NCBI RefSeq assembly: GCF_949987535.1
Contig: NC_080067.1
Span: forward strand, 77,277,985 to 77,341,984
DNA from: Balaenoptera acutorostrata
Lineage: Eukaryota; Chordata; Mammalia; Artiodactyla; Balaenopteridae
DNA: 64,000 nt
Reading direction: 5' to 3'
Shown: in pieces, positions 23,701 through 34,914 of the stretch
Layout of the letters: each line of letters opens with the position of its first letter
How positions within the stretch are numbered: the first letter of the stretch is position 1
Notes under the pieces: generated by a model
Seen by the model: the letters and a program-made list of their open reading frames with translations, nothing else
Databases searched by the model: none
What the model was told of the DNA's origin: nothing
Position numbers and translations under genes: made by a program

Positions 23701-24084
23701 CCCTGGTTTCCACCTTTCTGCCTCCAACCTTTGCTCCAGGCTGGAGGAAGCTGACAGGTGTCCAAGGTCACACAGGCTGGAAATAACCTCCCTGGACTCA
23801 AGTGTTTTGGTGGGAAGGGCTGCTGGAGAGTAGCAATCAGTTCCCATCTTCAGGACCTGCCCTAGAGAAGGACGCTGGGTAAGAATTCCCCTTTCTCAGC
23901 TCCACTGGATTCCCTGGAAATTCTTTAATTACAATCTCTATTCCTCAGAAGAAAAAAAAAAGGAGTGCTTTATTCCCATGGCAGTGGAAAATCCACATTG
24001 TTTGGCTTTTCTGCTTCCGTGGCAGAATCTTGGAGTGTGCCAGGCTACGCTGCATGACAACGGCTGTGTGGCTCAGGGGAAGTG
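20719..24084. other. Mostly unique sequence, no supported gene
   Basis: Small old pieces resembling MIR/L2-class repeats lie at about 21260-21400 (GGGACCTTAGAGACCGTTTA, CCAGATAAAGAAACGGGG) and 22245-22370. From 22380 to 23330 the sequence is strongly AT-rich and shows no repeat words; it may be old unique DNA. Short frames at 21412-21735 and 21905-22258 (minus) have no recognisable domain. Confidence 0.4.
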
Positions 24085-24290
24085 CCAGGACACTGAGGTC
24101 AGCACAGCTGGACTCCAGCCTTGGCTCTGCTGCTCATCAGTTGTGTGACTTGGAGCAAGTCACGTAGCCTCTCTTGAGCCCTAATTTCCTCTTGTCTAAA
24201 ATATGGATGTTGATATCTAACGCACAGAGTCTGGGGAGGATTAATGGGAGTACACAGCTGAAGTACCTAACACTGCCTGCACACAGGAGG
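24085..24290 (+). repeat. MIR SINE, nearly full core
   Basis: In order: CTGGACTCCAGCCTTGGCTC, CATCAGTTGTGTGACTTGG, CAAGTCACGTAGCCTCTC, CTAATTTCCTCTTGTC, then GAGGATTAATGGGAG and CACTGCCTGCACACAGGAG. Confidence 0.8.
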
Positions 24291-24556
24291 TGCCCTGTGA
24301 CCTCCGGTCCGTCCTGCTGTCCCCTGCTCTTCAGCTCAAGGTCAGCCTGCTCCCTGCTGCCTTTGCTGGGACAAGTCCAGGAGGCTGCTACTCTATTTCC
24401 CTACCTCTAACCCTCAAATCCCAGAAGACAGGCTCGGTTTCTCTGGGCTCCCCGTTCCTCAAGCAGCCCTGCCCTGGCTCCTGCCCCCACCCCCAAAGCC
24501 TTCCTCAGATTTCACAGTCAGTGCCCTTCGCCTCTGAGCCTGGACCACTGGGTGTC

Positions 24557-24598
24557 ACGCACACACATATGCACGCATGCACACACACACCCCCCCCC
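24557..24598. repeat. CA-type simple repeat
   Basis: An interrupted (CA)n with ATGCACGCATGC inside, ending in a C run of nine or more. Confidence 0.85.
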
Positions 24599-24699
24599 AG
24601 AGGCTGCCTCCTTTTGGGGCTGAAACCAAACCCAGAGAGAAATGCAAAGTACAAAGGAAAAGACTGGAGTCCATTTTTCACATTCTTCCAGGATCCATG

Positions 24700-24930
24700 A
24701 ACTGCAGGGTAATTAGACAGATGTGAAATGAATAGGGGCTCTTTTTAATCCTAGGTCTACTTAATTGCCTCAGTTGGGAGAGCCATTAATAAATGATTAA
24801 TGGAAATAGCTTCTGTAAAAATTGAATTATCTCAGATGTGTTGCAACCTGCTGTCCAGATACTCTTTAGAGAGTTTAGAACTATTAATATCTTCAAGTTG
24901 ACTGTCTTCTTTTACACAGAAGATAATGCC
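24700..24930. promoter_or_regulatory. Candidate conserved non-coding block, homeodomain-core rich
   Basis: AT-rich, non-repetitive sequence with clustered TAAT/ATTA cores: GGTAATTAGACAG, CTACTTAATTGCC, GCCATTAATAAATGATTAAT and ACTATTAATATC. No repeat words are present. The call rests only on composition and motif density. Confidence 0.3.
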
Positions 24931-25838
24931 CCAGGCAGAGAGACTGTCTCCCCAGAGTCAAGCATTTGGCTCATTGTGAGAGGGAGAAACTAAGATCAAG
25001 GTTAAACAACTGGTTCAAAGTGCCAGAAGCAGCCCGTGTGTAAGCCAGGATGGGAGCACGAGGGCCAGGGCTTCCTTACCAGTAAGAGCCAGGCTGGTGC
25101 CCTATCATCCAAAACACCTCCCCCACTGCCATGGGGATTTCATGGAAGCCAACGAAATGCCAGACAAGTAGGGGGAAAAGACAGGAAGTATACATGCTCA
25201 AATGCAGCAGGGGTTATCTTCAGGTGAGATCATAGAGGGGACCTGATTTCTGTTTTACTGTGCTACTTTTCTGCATTGAGACTGCACTAGTTTTGAAACT
25301 AGGAGGCAAATGTTATTTCAAAGAATCTTCCACAGAGCATCTCAAAGCAGATTATCAAAAGGCAGACAGACTGAACACAGATGATCTGCTCACACCTCTC
25401 TCCTCGGGATGAAAAATGTTTGGGCCTAAGGTGGGCAGAGACCATGGGGACCCCCATCGTGGCAGGACCAGGGCAGACAACATCAAAAGGGTAAAGACCC
25501 TTGTTTCGAGAGTAGGGATCGCTCTACCACATCGTGTGGAGCTCCCTGGTGGCCTCCCCAGCCGGCTTGTCCATGACCACCAGGCCATCTACAGTCAAAT
25601 GCATTTTCAAAGCCGAGACCAAGGAAAGGAAGGCTTTACTGACCAAAGGTAAAAAATGGTTTCCAGGGCATGAAGAGCTCTTGACTGTTTGAAACTTCCA
25701 AGTTCAGAATTTCACCCCAGATGACAAAGTTAGAGGCCAGGGAACTGCTTCTCTGCTATAAAGAGTTAAACCACCTGTGTCCCCAGGTTTTGCTCCTTCC
25801 TTGCAGTTACCTTAACATAAGGTCCAGTTTCCATCTTT
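24931..25838. other. No supported gene
   Basis: Unique-looking sequence. Short frames at 25355-25588 (minus) and 25416-25652 (plus) overlap each other and match nothing known. Confidence 0.35.
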
Positions 25839-26085
25839 TAAAATGTAAACCTGTAAATTCAGAGTGAGAAAGTGGCTTCATGGTTACCTAGGGATGAGGG
25901 TGGGAATGGGGATGAACTGTTAATGATGCGAGGGATCTTTTTGAAAATGTTCTAAAACTGATATATGGTGATGGTCATGCCACTTGGTAAAGTTACTAAA
26001 AATCACTGAATTCTATACCTGAAATGGCTCGATTTTATGATATGTAAAGTACACCTCAACAAAGCTGGTTTAAAAAAATGTTTTT
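25839..26085 (+). mobile_element. Old L1 3'UTR fragment, sense
   Basis: Typical 3'UTR tail of old L1: GTGGCTTCATGGTTACCTAG, TGATATATGGTGATGGTCAT, AATCACTGAATTCTATACCT and AAGTACACCTCAACAAAG. Confidence 0.75.
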
Positions 26086-26103
26086 TTAAAACCAAACACC
26101 TAG

Positions 26104-26422
26104 GGGCTTCCCTGGTGGCGCAGTGGTTAAGAATCCGCCTGCCAATGCAGGGGACACCGGTTCGAGCCCTGGTCCAGGAAGATCCCACATGCCGCGGAGC
26201 AACTAAGCCCGTGCGCCGCAACTACTGAAGCCTGCGCGCCTAGAGCCCGTGCTCCACAACAAGAGAAGCCACCGCAATGAGAAGCCCACACACCACAACC
26301 AAGAGTCGCCGCCGCTCGCCGCAACTAGAGAAAGCCCGCGCACAGCAACAAAGACCCAACACAGACAAAAATAAAAATAAAAAGTAAATAAACTAAAAAA
26401 ACAAAACAAAACCAAAAAAAAC
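26104..26422 (+). mobile_element. CHR-type SINE without the 24-bp duplication
   Basis: Head GGGCTTCCCTGGTGGCGCAG and B box GGTTCGAGCC; the body reads AGAGAAGCCACCGCAATGAG with no repeated CGCGATGAAGAG block, so it belongs to a different subfamily from the copies at 2478, 16770 and 60852. The target-site duplication CCAAACACCTAG is at 26092-26103 and 26423-26434. Confidence 0.93.
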
Positions 26423-26434
26423 CCAAACACCTAG

Positions 26435-26894
26435 TGTTGATATAACTGGCTGCCTTCACTGCACAGAACCAACCATGCCCTGCTCAGGACTCCTGCAGCC
26501 CCTCCTTGGGTTCACTCCCACGTTGTACCTTGAGCTGTGATATTTGTGGCTGTGCCTGCTTCTCCCATCTAGACCAGGCCTCAGTCATCTCTGACTACCT
26601 CACGTCCCTGCCCCAAGGCCACACAGGTCCTGCATGTCAGAGACACAGTAAACCCGTCTGCAGTGAATGAGTGGAGGAGGAGAGGGGACCCTGCAGGCTC
26701 AGTACTTCCAGGGCTCCAGGAACTTAACTGGTGCCTAAGGCCATTCCCACACAGACCTGTGTCATCATATCCCAAGCCACCCCATCCCAGGCCCTGTGGG
26801 ACAGACAGGTTCTTCTGCCTTGTGACCCCAAATTCAGGGACACTGCTGCCCCAGGCAGAGAAGGAAGTAACCTGGACAAAGCCGGATGTATTAA
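26435..26894. other. Unique sequence, no supported gene
   Basis: Several overlapping short frames on both strands, none recognisable. Confidence 0.35.
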
Positions 26895-27265
26895 GACATT
26901 CATCACCTTGCTATTTATAACAGTGAAAACCTAGAAACCTGAACAACCAGTAGGGGGTTGCTTAAATAAAATAACACCATAGGATGGATTATTATTAGCT
27001 CATTAAAAGGACATTACTCAAAACAATTTAATGAACGGGAAACTATTTACAATATCATATTAAGCCACAAAAGTAGGATGCAAACATGTAACTAGTGTGT
27101 ATGGCCCCCATTTTCTTTTTTGTAAGTAAATCAAATTGGGAAAAATTCAAAATATTTACAGTGGATTTGTGGATAATTTTAATTTCTGTCTTCATACTTT
27201 TCTACATTTTCTAATTTTCTACAATGAGCCTGTATTACTCAGTTTTAAAATTCACTTAAAGAATA
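26895..27265 (+). mobile_element. Old L1 3' fragment, sense
   Basis: In order: CTATTTATAACAGTGAAAAC, GGTTGCTTAAATAAAATAAC, TTTACAATATCATATTAAGC, ATACTTTTCTACATTTTCTA and TCTACAATGAGCCTGTATTA, the end of an old L1. Confidence 0.7.
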
Positions 27266-27269
27266 TAGA

Positions 27270-28260
27270 AAAGCACAAAAAATATAATAAAAACCATATA
27301 TCTGCCCCATTAAATAAAGACCATATTTTATTTGGATCTTATTTTTTTTAGAGAATGGAAGAACAGACTAGACAGAAGCCCCTGTGTCCTCTTTCCCCAG
27401 TCCTAGTCCTCTCCCTCCCTCTCCAGAGACCACAGATTTTATAGATTAGATGTGTATTCAGCCCACGTTTTGGTACCTGTATTATACTGATGACGTAGAA
27501 TTGGATTTTTTACATTGTTTTTAAACTACCAATAAAATGATATTATCCTATATATAACACCCTGCAACTTCTATCCTTCTAGAGCTATCTGTGTTGAAAT
27601 AAACATAGTCGTTTCATTCACTTAACTGCTCTATAATAATCCATGTAATATGTCACAATATCTTTCTCCAGTCCTTCACTGATGGACTTCGGGGGTTTTT
27701 TCTAATTTTTACCATAAGAAATGATACAATGAACATCACTGGGCGTGCTTTCCTGTACACATAAGCAAGAATTTAACTAGAACAGTGGTTCTCAAAGTGT
27801 GGTTCCAGGACCAGCACCATCAGTATCGCCTAAGAACTTAGTAGAAATGCAGATTCTCAGGTGCCACCCCAGACTGAACCAGAAATCCTGGCGTGGGGCT
27901 GGGTGATCCGTTTTAGCAAATCTTCCAGGTGGTTTGATGCAAGCTACAGTTTGAGAAACACTGCTCTAGACTAGAACATGTCTCTAGAAATGGATCACTG
28001 GGTGCCTGGGTCTACACATTTTAAGGTCCACCATACAACCCCAAAGAGCTCTCAAAGCAGTTTACCGATTTACCTCCCAGGAATGGCCTATGAGGGCCTC
28101 CCCACCTCTTCACCTATACTGGCACTGTAAGACCATTTCCTTTTTGCTGAGCTGATGCATGGAAATGGTACCTCATTTTCAATTAAATTTGCATTTTCAT
28201 GATTATTAAAGAGGTTTTTATCGACTTATTGTCTGCTCAGATTTCTTCTTCTTTCATTAA
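27270..28260 (-). mobile_element. Old L1 fragment, antisense, split by MER5A
   Basis: Antisense old L1 wording such as CTATCTGTGTTGAAATAAAC, CCTTCACTGATGGACTTCG, AAATGATACAATGAACATCA before the MER5A copy and TTAAATTTGCATTTTCATG after it. Highly decayed. Confidence 0.6.
27783..27963 (-). mobile_element. MER5A-like hAT-Charlie DNA transposon
   Basis: Terminal inverted repeats CAGTGGTTCTCAAAG at the left and TTTGAGAAACACTG at the right, with ACTTAGTAGAAATGCAGATT and CCACCCCAGACTGAACCAG between. The 8-bp flanks AACTAGAA and CTCTAGAC share CTAGA, which fits the palindromic hAT target preference. Non-autonomous, 181 bp. Confidence 0.85.
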
Positions 28261-28660
28261 TTTTATAATATGAAAATCACAGATTGAAAAACATATATAC
28301 AAACTTCAAGCTGAACCTGCTTGCTTCATCATCATGTTTATGACATGGAAACCTGGACCAGAGTGTCAGTGTGTCCAGCTGTTCAGACACCTCCCTGGTC
28401 AGTGCCCTGCATCTTTGGCTTAGATCTCAGTCCCCAGGCCTCTCCCAGGACCAGATTCTGGGTTGAGGCTCACACTCTTCTGCTATAACCACAGCTGTCA
28501 CATCCTGAGCGCATCTGCCTGGGAAGAATCCTTGCCCAAGAGTTAATGACAGGGAAAGCTCCTCTCCCCAGCCCAGCCCACCCCCGTGTGGCAGCAGGCC
28601 TAATTCAACAGATCAAGGACAAAGGACACTTAACAAGTCCAAAGTTTCACTAGTACAATC
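28261..28660. other. Unique sequence, no supported gene
   Basis: Nothing recognised. Confidence 0.35.
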
Positions 28661-28830
28661 ATGTATTCATCAGCCAAAAAAATATGTATTGCGTCAGCCG
28701 TGTGCCCGACACTGGGCTTGGCACAAGGGTGAGTGAGAACCATCAATTGTCCTGCCCTCAGGGAGCAGACAGTTCCTTGGAAGAGAGACATTAAATGAAC
28801 AGTTGCACAAATTAATGTAAACTGAAACTA
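28661..28830 (-). repeat. L2 LINE 3' fragment, antisense
   Basis: Words GTGTGCCCGACACTGGGCTT and CCTGCCCTCAGGGAGCAGAC correspond to the antisense 3' end of L2. Confidence 0.6.
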
Positions 28831-31089
28831 TCACAAGTGCCAAGAAGGAGAGGTTGATGGTATGATGAGAATTGGTCAGGAGATCAGAGAAGACTTCCCA
28901 AGGATGCAATGACTCAGCTGAGAACGGGAAGAATTAGAGGAATTCTTTCTAGGACCACCCAGAATCCCCAAATCCTCAAAGCCCACCCCAGCCTTTCGTG
29001 TACAACTCTGACCCGGTGAAAGCTGAGAGAATGGGGCTGCCTGGAACTGGGACCCCAGACGTGAGCCCAGGCCCACTCGAGTATCTTGGCTGGACATCCA
29101 CACCCTGGCCTCCTAACCCGAGAGGCCCATGGGGTCTTGTGTCTGCCTCAGCAAAAGGACAAAGACTGTATTTCATCAGCCACCATCAAAAATGGGTGAA
29201 GCCCAGAAAGAGACTACTGCCCAGAGACTGGAGACCTCAGAGACAGCCCAGAGAACCCAGGTGGAAGATTGGCTGTCAGCTGGGTTTTTAGGCAGGCACA
29301 GTCTAATTTGTGCTGTGAAGGAAGGAGGGAGGAATTATTTTTCCACTAACACTGACCCTCCCACTTTTCAGGCTAGAGATCTCCTCCCCCATGAATTTAT
29401 TGTAATGCCGCTCTTCACAGTTTACAAGTGGTGCAGACGGGCTGATTCACTGCTGCCTGGGGGTCAGCAGAGGAGAGAAGCTGTCATCCCCATCTCTCTC
29501 TCAGTTTCTCAAGGATTGTTATATAACATCTTTTCCTCCCCCTCCCCCTGTGAAATAGTGAAATGGAGCATCTACTGCTTTGATTCCTAAACAGCACAGA
29601 GAGCCAGCTCACTTCAGGGTCTAGAGTTCACTTCAGAGTGATCTTATTTAAAACAACTTATTTTTTAAATGCCCACATTCTGCCCCTTGTGATGCAGAAG
29701 ATTACACCTTCCTTTGGCTTTGGATAGAGAGTCTTTGGGGTGTGTTAACCTGACTGGTGAAGCCAAGAGAATCCCTAGGGGGAAGCCAGAGCCACAAGAT
29801 GGCTGGAGGGGATGCCTGGGGGGTGGGGGGCTTTGCCAGATGGGTGGGGAGGGAGTCAGCGGGTAGCAGGCCTACTGGCTGGATGAGCTGGGAAGGGGCA
29901 GGCCCTTCTAATCTCTGTCACAGCAGGACTGGCCTGGACAGGGACCAAAGGCAGGAGAGACCAAAGGCAGGAGTGGGAAAGCGGTTGCCTCGCTGCAGAT
30001 GAGCACCAGACTGGCTTGGTGCTTATGGGCATTTCTTGCTGCATCTGTTCATTTAACCAAAACGCCCTGATCACAATGGCCATCCAAGCTTGTTGACATA
30101 TTGGAATTCTGCATTCATGCAACTCAGGCTTCGGCCTTCCATCCACCATCTGTGCCGGGTATTAATTAAAACAGTGGGTGAGGAGAGACTGGTTAATCCT
30201 CTGGGGGAGGGGCGGGGCTTATTTTTCAAAGGGATAGGGTTGCAGCTTGCAGGTTGCGCTAGTTTGCTTTTCAGAGTTCCAAATGGGCATTTGCGGTGCA
30301 CCACTCTGCCCGGTGCCTTCTGCTGGCTTCCTGAGCACTGCTGAACACTAAGGTGTGTGTGCAGGTATGCGTGATCGTGTACCTAGGACCTGCACGTGCA
30401 TGAGTGCTTGTGTGCTCGTGCATGCGGTGCACTCGCACGTCTGCAGGTCCAAAGCAGGCACGCCCTCAGCCAATGCACTTGGCGGCCAAACAGGTTCCAG
30501 CTGCTCTTTGTTGCACTTAAAGCACCAGAGAAGCTGCACTGCTCGCATGGATCACTTGAGATCGCAAGAGAGAAAGACTTGGTCTCTGTGCTGACGTCCT
30601 TGTGGTGATTAATACTAGGACTCTGTGATTTGCCTCGTGAGAACCTAATCCGGAGGCTAGGAATGCTTCATTGCGATTGTCGCCAGCTCCTCCCAGAAGG
30701 GCTCAGGTCACTCTTCCCCGGTGAGTTATTTCGTTATTTGTCTCATTCTGAACCGCAGCTCAGGATCATGGAAGGCGGGGCGACTCCCTGGAGGAGGATT
30801 TTACATGAAACGTGATGAAATGGAACCTCCCTCACCCCGGAACTGTACAAGGACACCAGGGCCCTAAAGGCAGGAGCCCAGGCCTGGTCATTGTGAACTC
30901 TGGGGTCTGGGCCCTGACCCGCCATGTGATCTTGAAAACTTAACCCCACCTCCACCCCTCCCACTCCCACCACCCCCAACCTGTCTTGGGACCTGTCTTC
31001 TCATTTGCAAGATGAAGGGGTTGACTTGTGTCCTTTCTAAGGTCCCTCTATCTACCAGGCTCTAGGGCTGGTCCGTAGTCTGCTGTTTT
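28831..31089. other. Mostly unique sequence, no supported gene
   Basis: A 16-bp tandem repeat of GACCAAAGGCAGGAG type lies at about 29942-29972 and a cryptic TG/CG-rich stretch at 30353-30445. The 153-codon frame at 29129-29590 has no domain I recognise. No splice-flanked exon is evident. Confidence 0.4.
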
Positions 31090-31755
31090 GGGTGGGAATC
31101 ACAGACTCCTAAAACTGTTAGAGCTGGAAGGGACCTTGGCCCAACTCCTAGCCCAACCCCACAATTCCTGGAAGTCAGCAACTTGTCAGAGCAAGTCAAG
31201 GCAGAGTAGACAGAATTACCTACTTTGGGACAGATTAGGACCATCCTGTCCCCTTGGTGCTCTCTTGAATGCATTTCTTTTCCGAGGGGGGACAGCTCAC
31301 ATCCCCTCAGCTTTGGTCAGGTCTCAGCTAAGCTCTCAGCCCCTTCCCAGACTTCCATTCCCTCTTTGAGTCCCCTCCCCCCAGCCCCAGGCATACTTTC
31401 TTATCATAGCATCTGAAATCCTGGGGGGTCTTGTTTCACCAAGCATGGGCCTCGGCAGTAGCAGGATCACCTGGGAGCTTGATGGAAAGGCAGACCATCA
31501 GGCCCAATCCATCAGGCCCAATTTGGACCTTTTAACCAGATCCCCAGGTGATTCACTGGCACATTAAGCTTGAGAGCTGCTGTCTTAGGGACGCCTAATC
31601 CGTTCTGTGTCTATTCTATTCACTGGTCTGTCTCCCCAAATAGTGAATAATTCAAGGGTAGGGTCCACGGCTCCTTCATTTTTGCATCTTGGGGCTAAGA
31701 ACGGACCCTGATGCAAAATAGGTGTTCAACAGTATTGAAGAAATAAATGATTTAA
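31090..31755 (+). repeat. Cluster of ancient fragments: MIR-like, MER5-like, L2
   Basis: 31100-31210 resembles a MIR/L2-class repeat (TTAGAGCTGGAAGGGACCTT). 31440-31590 is a decayed MER5-type piece in reverse orientation (AGATCCCCAGGTGATTCACT, CATTAAGCTTGAGAGCTGCT) with a 14-bp tandem duplication CCATCAGGCCCAAT. 31600-31755 is an L2 3' end in sense (GGTGTTCAACAGTATTGAAG). Confidence 0.55.
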
Positions 31756-32069
31756 GTGAGCCTGTGCAGGCTTTTTGAAGGCAGTGAACTTGGCACCAAA
31801 TCTGAAAGGGAAGATGTGGCATGGATGGACATAAAAAAGTGGGGACCTGGGAACTAGTCCCCCTGCACAGAGACAGGGGTTTAAGGATTGATCTGGTTGG
31901 AAGGGAGGGTACAGCATGAAAAAGCATGAGAGGAGGTGGAAGGTGTGGGGGAAGGATGTCAAGGAGTTGAAAGACAGGTAGATCAGGATGTTTGGGACAG
32001 ATCTATCTACCCATCTCACATCCACCTCCTCCAATCTCATTTCCTATCGTTCAATTAACTTTGAACCCA
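31756..32069. other. Unique sequence, no supported gene
   Basis: Nothing recognised; short minus-strand frames only. Confidence 0.35.
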
Positions 32070-32365
32070 GATGAGCATAATGGTTAGAAATGAGGCCATG
32101 GGCCAGAGAGACTGAGTTCAAAGCCCAGATTCACCACAAAAAGAACGCTGTGTGATCTTAGGCAAATCACTGAACCTCTCTATGCATCAGTTTTCTCATC
32201 TGTCAAATGGGGATCACATTCAATTAAAAAAACAGAAGTTCAAAAAAATTTTTTTAACAAAATAAATTGAGGATCACAGAAGTACCTTCCTCAAAGTGTC
32301 TCCGTGAAGATTGAATGAGATGATACAATGCATTGGCACAGTGCCTGGCATGAAGAAAGGGCTCG
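32070..32365 (+). repeat. MIR SINE split by a 52-bp insertion
   Basis: MIR words CTGAGTTCAAAGCCCAGATT, GTGATCTTAGGCAAATCACT, TCATCTGTCAAATGGGGATC, then after an A/T-rich block GATTGAATGAGATGATACAA and CAGTGCCTGGCATGAAG. The block 32219-32270 is flanked by an 8-bp repeat GGATCACA (32211-32218, 32271-32278). Confidence 0.8.
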
Positions 32366-33499
32366 ATGGAGGTGAGATAATTCTAAGTAAAAGAATAAAC
32401 TCTAAGCACCAGCTTGCTTGTGCAGCTTGAGAATCTGGTACCAAGCTCAGTCTGCAGGCTCTAAACCTTGCTCTTGCATCAAAGGCTACCATCTTCCCTC
32501 CCACTGGCCCTCTAGGCCCACTCAAACACTCTCCTTTCCCTGAGAGCCTCAGATTTGTATTTCTCAGGAGGGTTTTTCCTCTAGGCTCCTGGAGTCCTCA
32601 CTTCCCAGAGGAGAAGACTGTACTATCCACTCACCTCTTTTGATTGCAGGGCAGGAGTGATTTTTGACTGAGGGGCAGTTCATGGCATGGCTTTGCCCAG
32701 GCCACAAAGCCCAGTTGATGGCTCCCAGACCCTGCCACCCAAATGCATTGCCTTTATATTGGCAACTGACAAGAAGTCTGGAACACATTTGATTCACTGG
32801 AGTAGGGAAAGCCTGGCAGCACCAGAGAGGGGTTTTCCTAGCTGCCTCCCATTATGTCCAAGATTCTGAAGCAGGGCCACCCACCTACAGTCCTGCAGCT
32901 GGTTCACACTGGCGTCTGTGTGAGTGGCACCCTCCCACCCAGAGTTGAGCAATGCACAACTTGAGCAGCTGTACACAGTGTTCCGCTCCCAAAGCCCCAC
33001 AGCAATTCATATCGTGTTCCTTGTGAATAATTTAAGAGCCTTAGGAACAGCTGTGCAAGTGTTGGGCATGGGCAGTTCAAAGTGGTCCCAGATCTGTTCT
33101 TTTGAAACAGTCCCTGCCATTTTAAGTGATATTCTGGGGAAAAGAATATCGATCTCCATCCCAGGCACCTAGGAGAGGGGAGAGCTGGGGTAAAGGACAC
33201 AGCATGAGATGTTATAAAATATGCACTCAGCTTGTTCCTTTCTGGGGCCCTGCCCCTGGGCTTCAGATTGCAGGTGGGTCTGCCATCAGTCGAGCACAGG
33301 GGATACATTCTCTGAGATGCTTTGTTCGGTGGTGTGTGCGTGAGGGCTGAGAAGAAAGCCCAATGCTGAAGACAGCTGCAAACCATTCCATCAGCACCAG
33401 CCAATGGCTTTGGTAACGTTTGTCCCAAATAACCTGACAAATGTACCCTGCGCCTTCCCAGAGTCTTCTCCAAGATAACGACCTCCCCACTCTCCTTGT
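32366..33499. other. Unique GC-balanced sequence, no supported gene
   Basis: The longest frame outside repeats is 32904-33518 on the minus strand (204 codons). Its translation is low in recognisable structure and no domain is apparent, so it is not called as a gene. Confidence 0.4.
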
Positions 33500-33720
33500 C
33501 TAATGAGGCACTTCTCACATTTGAATCTGTCTGGCGATGGAGAAATGGTGGCGCATTTATTCTTAATGTTACTGAAAAATACCAGTAATTATATAATGAC
33601 TACAGAAAAATCACATTTAAGTAAATGAAGAGAGGAATGATTTTTATTACATTTCCCCAGTGAATATGTAATTACTGGCTATAGAAGTACCTTCCCGACT
33701 CACAAAATGACCACCTTTTG
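33500..33720. promoter_or_regulatory. Candidate conserved non-coding block with an ATTA-rich inverted repeat
   Basis: AT-rich, non-repeat sequence. CCAGTAATTA (33582-33591) and TAATTACTGG (33669-33678) form a perfect 10-bp inverted repeat 77 bp apart, each carrying a homeodomain-type TAATTA core. Other ATTA cores lie between them. No test of conservation was possible. Confidence 0.3.
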
Positions 33721-34099
33721 TCCTTGTGAAAAGAGATGAGGTGTGTGCTCATTTGTGCAGGCCAGGTAGCCTGAGATATTTGGGGTAAACTACCCTCCTT
33801 ATTCCTCCCAAATTACACTGCTCCAGCCTGAGTCAGCTGGTAGGATGAGCCCCGTCCCCTTATGCCTGGAGAGCTGCACCTGGGGACGAGAGGTGGGGGC
33901 AGGGAAGAGTCTAGGTATAAGGGTCACCTCTGTACCTCTGCACACACACCCACCCCATCCTGGGGAGAAGCCTCCCATCCTTCCAGGCCAGAGCCAATGC
34001 TGCCTCCTCTATGCAGCCTTCCTGATGGCCCAAACTGTGTTCTGATTCGTTTCTAACAGGAAGGAGAGGGATCCCAGTGTGTCAGGAACTGCTGTTTGC
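33721..34099. other. Unique sequence, no supported gene
   Basis: Nothing recognised. Confidence 0.35.
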
Positions 34100-34462
34100 C
34101 TCTTCCTCCTGGGCAGACAGCTAGAGTACTCCCCCTTGTCATAATCAGGTGTGCCCTGGTAACTGAGTCCTGCAGTGGAATGAGGGAGGAAGAGGTGAGC
34201 GCCACCACCAAGCCTGGCACATACCGATGTCCCGTGTGCGATATTTGCTCTCGTCCCCTCCCCGCTCAGAGGCCTCTGAGCAGTGAGGAGAGGAGGACAT
34301 TGGGACCCTGAATGAGTGTGTGGAACCGAGGGCCCCACCCCGCCTTAGAATGTGCCATAAGTTACAATTTTGTTCCGTAAGAAATAAATTTGTATTGTGT
34401 TAAAGCCACTGAATTTGGGGGGAGGTCACTTGTTACAGCAGCGAGGCTCTCCTAACTGATAA
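34100..34462 (+). mobile_element. Old MaLR/ERVL-like LTR 3' part
   Basis: The terminal segment AAGAAATAAATTTGTATTG, GTTAAAGCCACTGAATTT, TCACTTGTTACAGCAGCGAG and CCTAACTGATAAA is the usual 3' end of these LTRs, with AATAAA at 34383-34388. The 5' limit is uncertain. Confidence 0.55.
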
Positions 34463-34902
34463 AAGCAGAGATCTGAGGCCCCTGGTAAGTCCAGTTCCCC
34501 ACGGAGGCTGCCTCTCTGAGGTCCAGCTGTAGCTGAAACCAGTGAGTTGCCAAAAACCCTCTTCCTAATTTCCCACTTGCGATACCTCTTTCTTTAATTT
34601 CTCCCACCCTGGGGCCCTCTACCTGCTCCTCACTGTGTCCGGACTCCCTCACACTCAGGTCTTGGTGACTCCATGGCCCCAGGTAAGCTTACATTTTCAA
34701 AGAAGTTGCTAGACAGGGTGATGTTTAACTCAAAGGCAGAAAGCTCTGAGTGTGGAATCTCAGGGCTGTGAGACCATTCGTTGAAGGAGATAATTTAGGG
34801 AAATGGGTCATTCCAAGCCCTCTCCAGTCACCCCAGGCTCAGGCTCAGGCTCAAGGGGGTCAGACTAAAAGACCTCTTCTAAGAACCCCTTCTGCCCCCA
34901 AG
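34463..34902. other. Unique sequence, no supported gene
   Basis: It holds a short CAGGCT repeat of about three units at 34837-34856. Position 34903-34916 (ACACTCTGCATCTT) is the left copy of the target-site duplication of the next L1. Confidence 0.45.
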
Positions 34903-34914
34903 ACACTCTGCATC

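Noticed and set aside
32904..33518. 204-codon minus-strand frame in non-repeat sequence, a possible gene
   Set aside because: No domain, no homology I recognise, no promoter or splice context, and overlapping frames on the other strand. A frame of this length can occur by chance in 64 kb read six ways.
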